Below are positions 59,906 to 64,000 of a DNA stretch of 64,000 bases, in pieces (within the stretch, counting starts at the first letter, position 1; each line of letters starts with the position of its first letter). Below the pieces are notes generated by a model. It worked only from the letters and a program-made list of their open reading frames with translations. It searched no databases and was not told the DNA's origin. The translations under genes and the position numbers were made by a program. The stretch is from positions 5,828,001 through 5,892,000 of the forward strand of contig NC_062241.1 in assembly GCF_905475465.1 (NCBI RefSeq). Reading direction: 5' to 3'. The DNA comes from Pieris napi. Taxonomy: Eukaryota > Arthropoda > Insecta > Lepidoptera > Pieridae.

Positions 59906-60233
59906 TCTAAAGCTACAGTTTCCTATAAAAGCGGTGCCGTTAACTAACGGCCGTCATTTTACGGTTGTTTTATTGTACAAATTCATTCATTTCGCTCGTC
60001 CAAGTCATTGTATTAATTAAATATGCGCACTGCTAAACGTTGAACTACTGTTTATCATCGCTATGACGGCCGTCATGACAGCACCGCTATTTGACGTTAC
60101 GGAGTTACACTCAACGTTCTCTAGAAAACCTACTCAGATGTTATTTATAGACAACGTATGGGTGACGTCACCCAATGTCACATTACGGCCGTTAGATAAC
60201 GGCACTGCTTTTCTAGGAAACCGTAGCTTTAGG
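59906..60233. mobile_element. 328-bp MITE with long inverted ends
   Basis: The ends match over about 48 bases with few differences: TCTAAAGCTACAGTTTCCTA on the left against CCTAAAGCTACGGTTTCCTA on the other strand, continuing through AGTGCCGTTA-like and CTAACGGCCGT. A central ATGACGGCCGTCAT is palindromic and repeats the ACGGCCGT motif. No transposase. The duplication was not identified. Confidence 0.75.
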
Positions 60234-63200
60234 GTTTCTGGGTTTCCCCCGCGATACTTTTCTTCACCGACCGAGTGTTAAAATGCGCAAATAGAAAGTC
60301 CATCGAAGCACAGCCGGGGTTCGAAACTACTACCGAGGAGGCAAGTCTGTTATTAATATTTTGGATGAAAGAATAACAGAAGTAGCGTTTCCGTCTAAGC
60401 CAAACCGTAATCAGCCTACGAAAATAAAGTTGACTATAACTAATAAAGCTGAAATAGTAAAATACAAAAAAGCTCCCACACTAAAAACATATTTTGCTAC
60501 ACCTATTAAAATTTCAATGAGATTTATTGTTAAGCAATAAAAATTATATAGCTTTGATTGCCACAATAAACAAATAACTAGGACGGCTTTTGTAATATCA
60601 GATGTCATAGAATTAAATATACAGGCGAAATAAATGTACGACAAACAATTATTACCTTGAAGGTTCGATAAAATATACATTTACTGGTCGCAATAAATAA
60701 ACACTGAATAAAATAGTGTTCGCGTGCTGTGAAATAGATTTTATATTTCGAAGCTTACATCTCAATAATTCATTTGTGGTGTTAAAAGTCCGTTATAAGG
60801 GCTTTTGTACTAGTTTCAACCAGTGTCTTCAGTGTTTTTATTTGTTATTTCGTTCTTTACGCTTGAATTGATTTTCTACGTTGTTTTATAATCTGTAGGC
60901 TTGTTTTATTATTGTTTTACTAAGTTTATGTAACGCGATCAACTGAATATCTTTCTATATGGGGTTTCATCATTTATAATTTTTCATCATACAACAGGGG
61001 GCAAACGGGCAGGGTGGCGCTATGTACACTCTTAATGCCAGGAATATCGCGAGTGCGTTGCAGGCCTTTTAAGAATTAAATAAATTATTTATTATCAATG
61101 AAATTTACGATATAAATTGGACAAGGTTCTTTCTCACAGAATGTTAAATTCATTTTCATCATAAAACCTAAATCAGTTAATTGCACTATTTTAACAGAAG
61201 TGCTATAACTTTTCTTTTTCTATCGTTTCTTTGTCTTTATGAGCCGAAAAGAGATATATTATGTGTACTTAAAAAAAATTGCTTTATTTATGTAATAACT
61301 AAATATATATATGCAGTATCAACACAGTTATAGGTAATTTGAATAGTTATCATAAGGTACTAATTCCGCATGAACCCGGACTTATTCAATTATCTTAGCA
61401 TCAGAGTTTCTATTACGACCATTCGTATTAAGGTATCTGATTGAGACGAGTCTATATATCTTACTGGGCGTTAATAGCATCCCATCGACTCCCCTATTAT
61501 TTTGTCAAGTAGCGAATTTATGTTGGTTGTAATAACGGTGGGTTTGGAGTCCTGCTAAAGGTCAGTGTATACAAGAGTCGACGCCGGGATAAGTCAAATA
61601 AATATTTATTACATTACAGGAACTATAGACAAGTATTTTATTAAACTGTGAATACTTTCATAAACCCCTATAGAAGCCATTGAATATTTTGTATTTATCA
61701 CTTTATATGCGACTTTGAGAATTAATAAGTGTGACAAACTTGTTTTAAATAATTCAAGTTTATAGTATGTTTATGTGTTGCGTTAAAAGTTAGAATTAGG
61801 ACTAGGACGGCTTTTTCTGGTGTTACAAAACTACGTACGTTTTCTACATGTGGTCTAGTGATGTAATCTTTGGGAAGATTATTATTGTAATTATTATAAT
61901 ATAGTCTCTTATTCATAAAAATTAATCAGCCTACGTTTTATGTAATATGTCCCTTTTCATCACAGCTTAAACACAATTTGACAGAACGTGACGAAAAAGT
62001 ACATTACTTTTTTCTATGAAAAGGTAAGACTTAAGTGAAAAGTCAAAGCAAATTATTTTATCTATATGAAATATCCTTTACAAGCAAAACAAGACACGTT
62101 ATTAAGTTATAATTAATACGTAACATTTCAATACTATATTTTGTATACATAACATGTTCTAAAACTCGAACGGAGCTGCGCATAAATTTCCCGCGCAGTA
62201 ACGAGTAATTTCACGGCGCAAGCGCATCCCTTTAGCCATGGCAGTCTCGATCAGTGTTGCGTCACAATATGGTTGGATCGTGTTACAGTCCTAAATCTCT
62301 TTGTTCTTTGACAATCTGTCTAGAGAATGGCGCTTTGAAATTAGCAATACATAAAAGAGGAACATGGCGTCTGTGTTTACATGGATAATATATATATATG
62401 TACATAATTGTAAATTGTACATGGAATTAGCCATTACTTGTATTTTCGTTTATGTATTTTTGTGATTAATACATAAAATATATAGAACCTATAAAATTGA
62501 ATTTGTTTTAGGTTTTTTAGATTTAACCGCTGTCCAAACTAATTTAGTTATTATTGTTGCCTTAAAATTAAACAGTTTTATTAATGAACGTGCTATACGC
62601 TTCATACAATGCGATATGTCAGAGTGACCAAAGCCCAACTTGAGTTTTATTGTATGCTTATGGAATGTCATAGAAAAAGGCAAAGAAAATTTAAAGAAGA
62701 ATCTTTTAATCGAACATGTGTTCAAACCTCGATTACAACTGACTAAAACTTCTCGCAAACGGAACCACGTGCCCATCGAGTCAGGAGTATAAATGATAGA
62801 CCAGTCTCGATGTCACTGAGATTTGAAATTACGATTTTCGAGTTACACGGCAATAAGTTAACTCGCTCTCATTACAGAGCTCGCCTCGCAAAGGACATTA
62901 ACAATTTTAATTTGCTTGGCTGGTTCATTTGACAATTTATGTTGTTGTAAAACTCTGAAGTTTGACGGATAATTTGAAGCTAAGATCAAAACGTTTTAAA
63001 TTTATATATTAGGTGCCCGTGACCTCGTCTGCGCAGGATTAAAATAATATTTGTCCAAATGATTAAACATGAAAGACATTTTATCTACTTTTAATACCAA
63101 AAAGTTAAAAGTATCTATTTTCATTTAGGAATCAATTTATCACTACCAAATGTGCATTTGAAATAAATTATCAATTTTTATTGTAGTTATGGTTCACTAT

Positions 63201-63345
63201 TTTAGCTATAATAGCTTACACATAAGATATAGATATATACTGTGGCAGGCTTTTTTGAAAGACTATTTAAGATAAACATTTCCATCATACATTACATTTT
63301 AGCAGCGCACGCCAGAATAGCTCGCAGATGGTAGATTTCTTCCTA
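60234..63345. other. no gene recognised; one family T tail
   Basis: Non-coding. Positions 60992-61073 (minus strand) are copy 3 of the non-LTR 3' tail family T (CAAACGGGCAGG through GCGAGTGCGTTG and CCTTTTAAG). The rest is AT-rich, with a TA microsatellite near 62388-62400. Confidence 0.45.
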
Positions 63346-63349
63346 CTTA

Positions 63350-63530
63350 CTTCCTATTTTGCACAATTCACACAATATCTTTATAAAGTGTAGCCTATGT
63401 GTTATTCTGATGTATAATATATGTTATTGTAAAGTTTCATTAGAATCCATTCAGTAGTTTTTACGTGAAAGAGTCATACATCCATTCATACTTACAAACT
63501 TTCGCGTTTATAATATTAGTAGGATTACGA
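63350..63530 (+). repeat. retroposon 3' tail (RTE/SINE-like)
   Basis: Contains GTAGCCTATGTGTTATTCTG, AGTTTCATTAGAATCC, ATTCAGTAGTTTTTACGTG and CAAACTTTCGCGTTTATAAT then ATTAGTAGGAT, a phrase repeated in many Lepidopteran genomes as a retroposon end. Confidence 0.55.
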
Positions 63531-64000
63531 GAATAATATATAAATTATTTTCTTACTAAAGTAACCGAAAGTTACAAGTCCCCCAAGTTATACGCCGTGT
63601 TAACTAAAGAACTACTTATTCTACTCAGTTGCTAGTTAAGGATAAATGTATATCATACACATATAAAAGATATATAAAAATGGTCAGTGACGTAATATCT
63701 GAATGGTCAGCTGAGCGGTGGCTGTGTTTGGGCACGCGAGCGACTGACGACAGATCGCGTTTCGATCCATGATAAGATGTTATCTGTTGTGAGCACGCGC
63801 CGGTATAGGGTTGAGCCGATAGGTATATTACAGGCATAATATGTAAGTTTTAAAACAAGTGAATGTTTTTATACATAAAATGGACGTTTAGATTTTCGCT
63901 TGTAAAAAAAGTGCTAACTTCTTTAACAACTTTGTAATAAGCATTTAGATAAGACTTAATAGAGAATCTCTATAAGCAATACTAGTACTAGTACTCAAGA
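63531..64000. other. no gene recognised
   Basis: Right edge of the window. A GC-richer patch at 63700-63810 gives a 70-codon minus-strand ORF with no family likeness. Confidence 0.35.

Overview
The window is animal nuclear DNA, almost certainly from a moth or butterfly. Genes are split by GT-AG introns and the background is AT-rich. The interspersed repeats are of Lepidopteran type: small A|TC...CTAG|T Helitron-like elements, tRNA-derived SINEs, many short inverted-repeat elements, a rosa-like mariner, and several families of non-LTR tails.

Layout. Positions 1-2057 hold the 3' half of an RNase H-encoding non-LTR retrotransposon whose reading frame is still open. Positions 3230-4018 hold the last exon of an unrecognised basic protein, which runs tail-to-tail with CNOT9 (4517-5413, minus strand, single exon). 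CNOT9 and HEATR5B start head to head across about 1.1 kb. HEATR5B (clathrin/AP-1-associated HEAT-repeat protein) fills 6511-42220. I could join 38 coding exons with matching phases into one 2060-residue reading frame, close to the roughly 2070 residues of the vertebrate protein. Tail-to-tail with it, on the minus strand, lie the last two exons of TRMT61A (44121-44720), the catalytic subunit of the tRNA m1A58 methyltransferase. I found no further TRMT61A exons and no other convincing gene in 44.7-64 kb; that stretch is non-coding DNA with scattered repeats.

The mobile DNA is the most interesting part. HEATR5B introns carry a roughly 5 kb DIRS-type tyrosine-recombinase retroelement with both 166-bp inverted terminal repeats and the diagnostic internal complementary region. 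They also carry a complete-ended but frameshifted mariner, two deleted pogo/Tigger-like elements, a PIF/Harbinger-type MITE, an element with a perfect 8-bp target duplication and another repeat nested in it, seven Helitron-like elements (one apparently chimeric), SINEs, and a MITE family whose T-rich end abuts a splice acceptor. Many elements end within 7-45 bases of an exon, yet every exon stays in frame.

The three named genes are housekeeping genes (mRNA decay, endosome/Golgi traffic, tRNA modification) and nothing suggests that they form a pathway. Assignments rest on reading the sequence and on remembered family sequences; no search was run.
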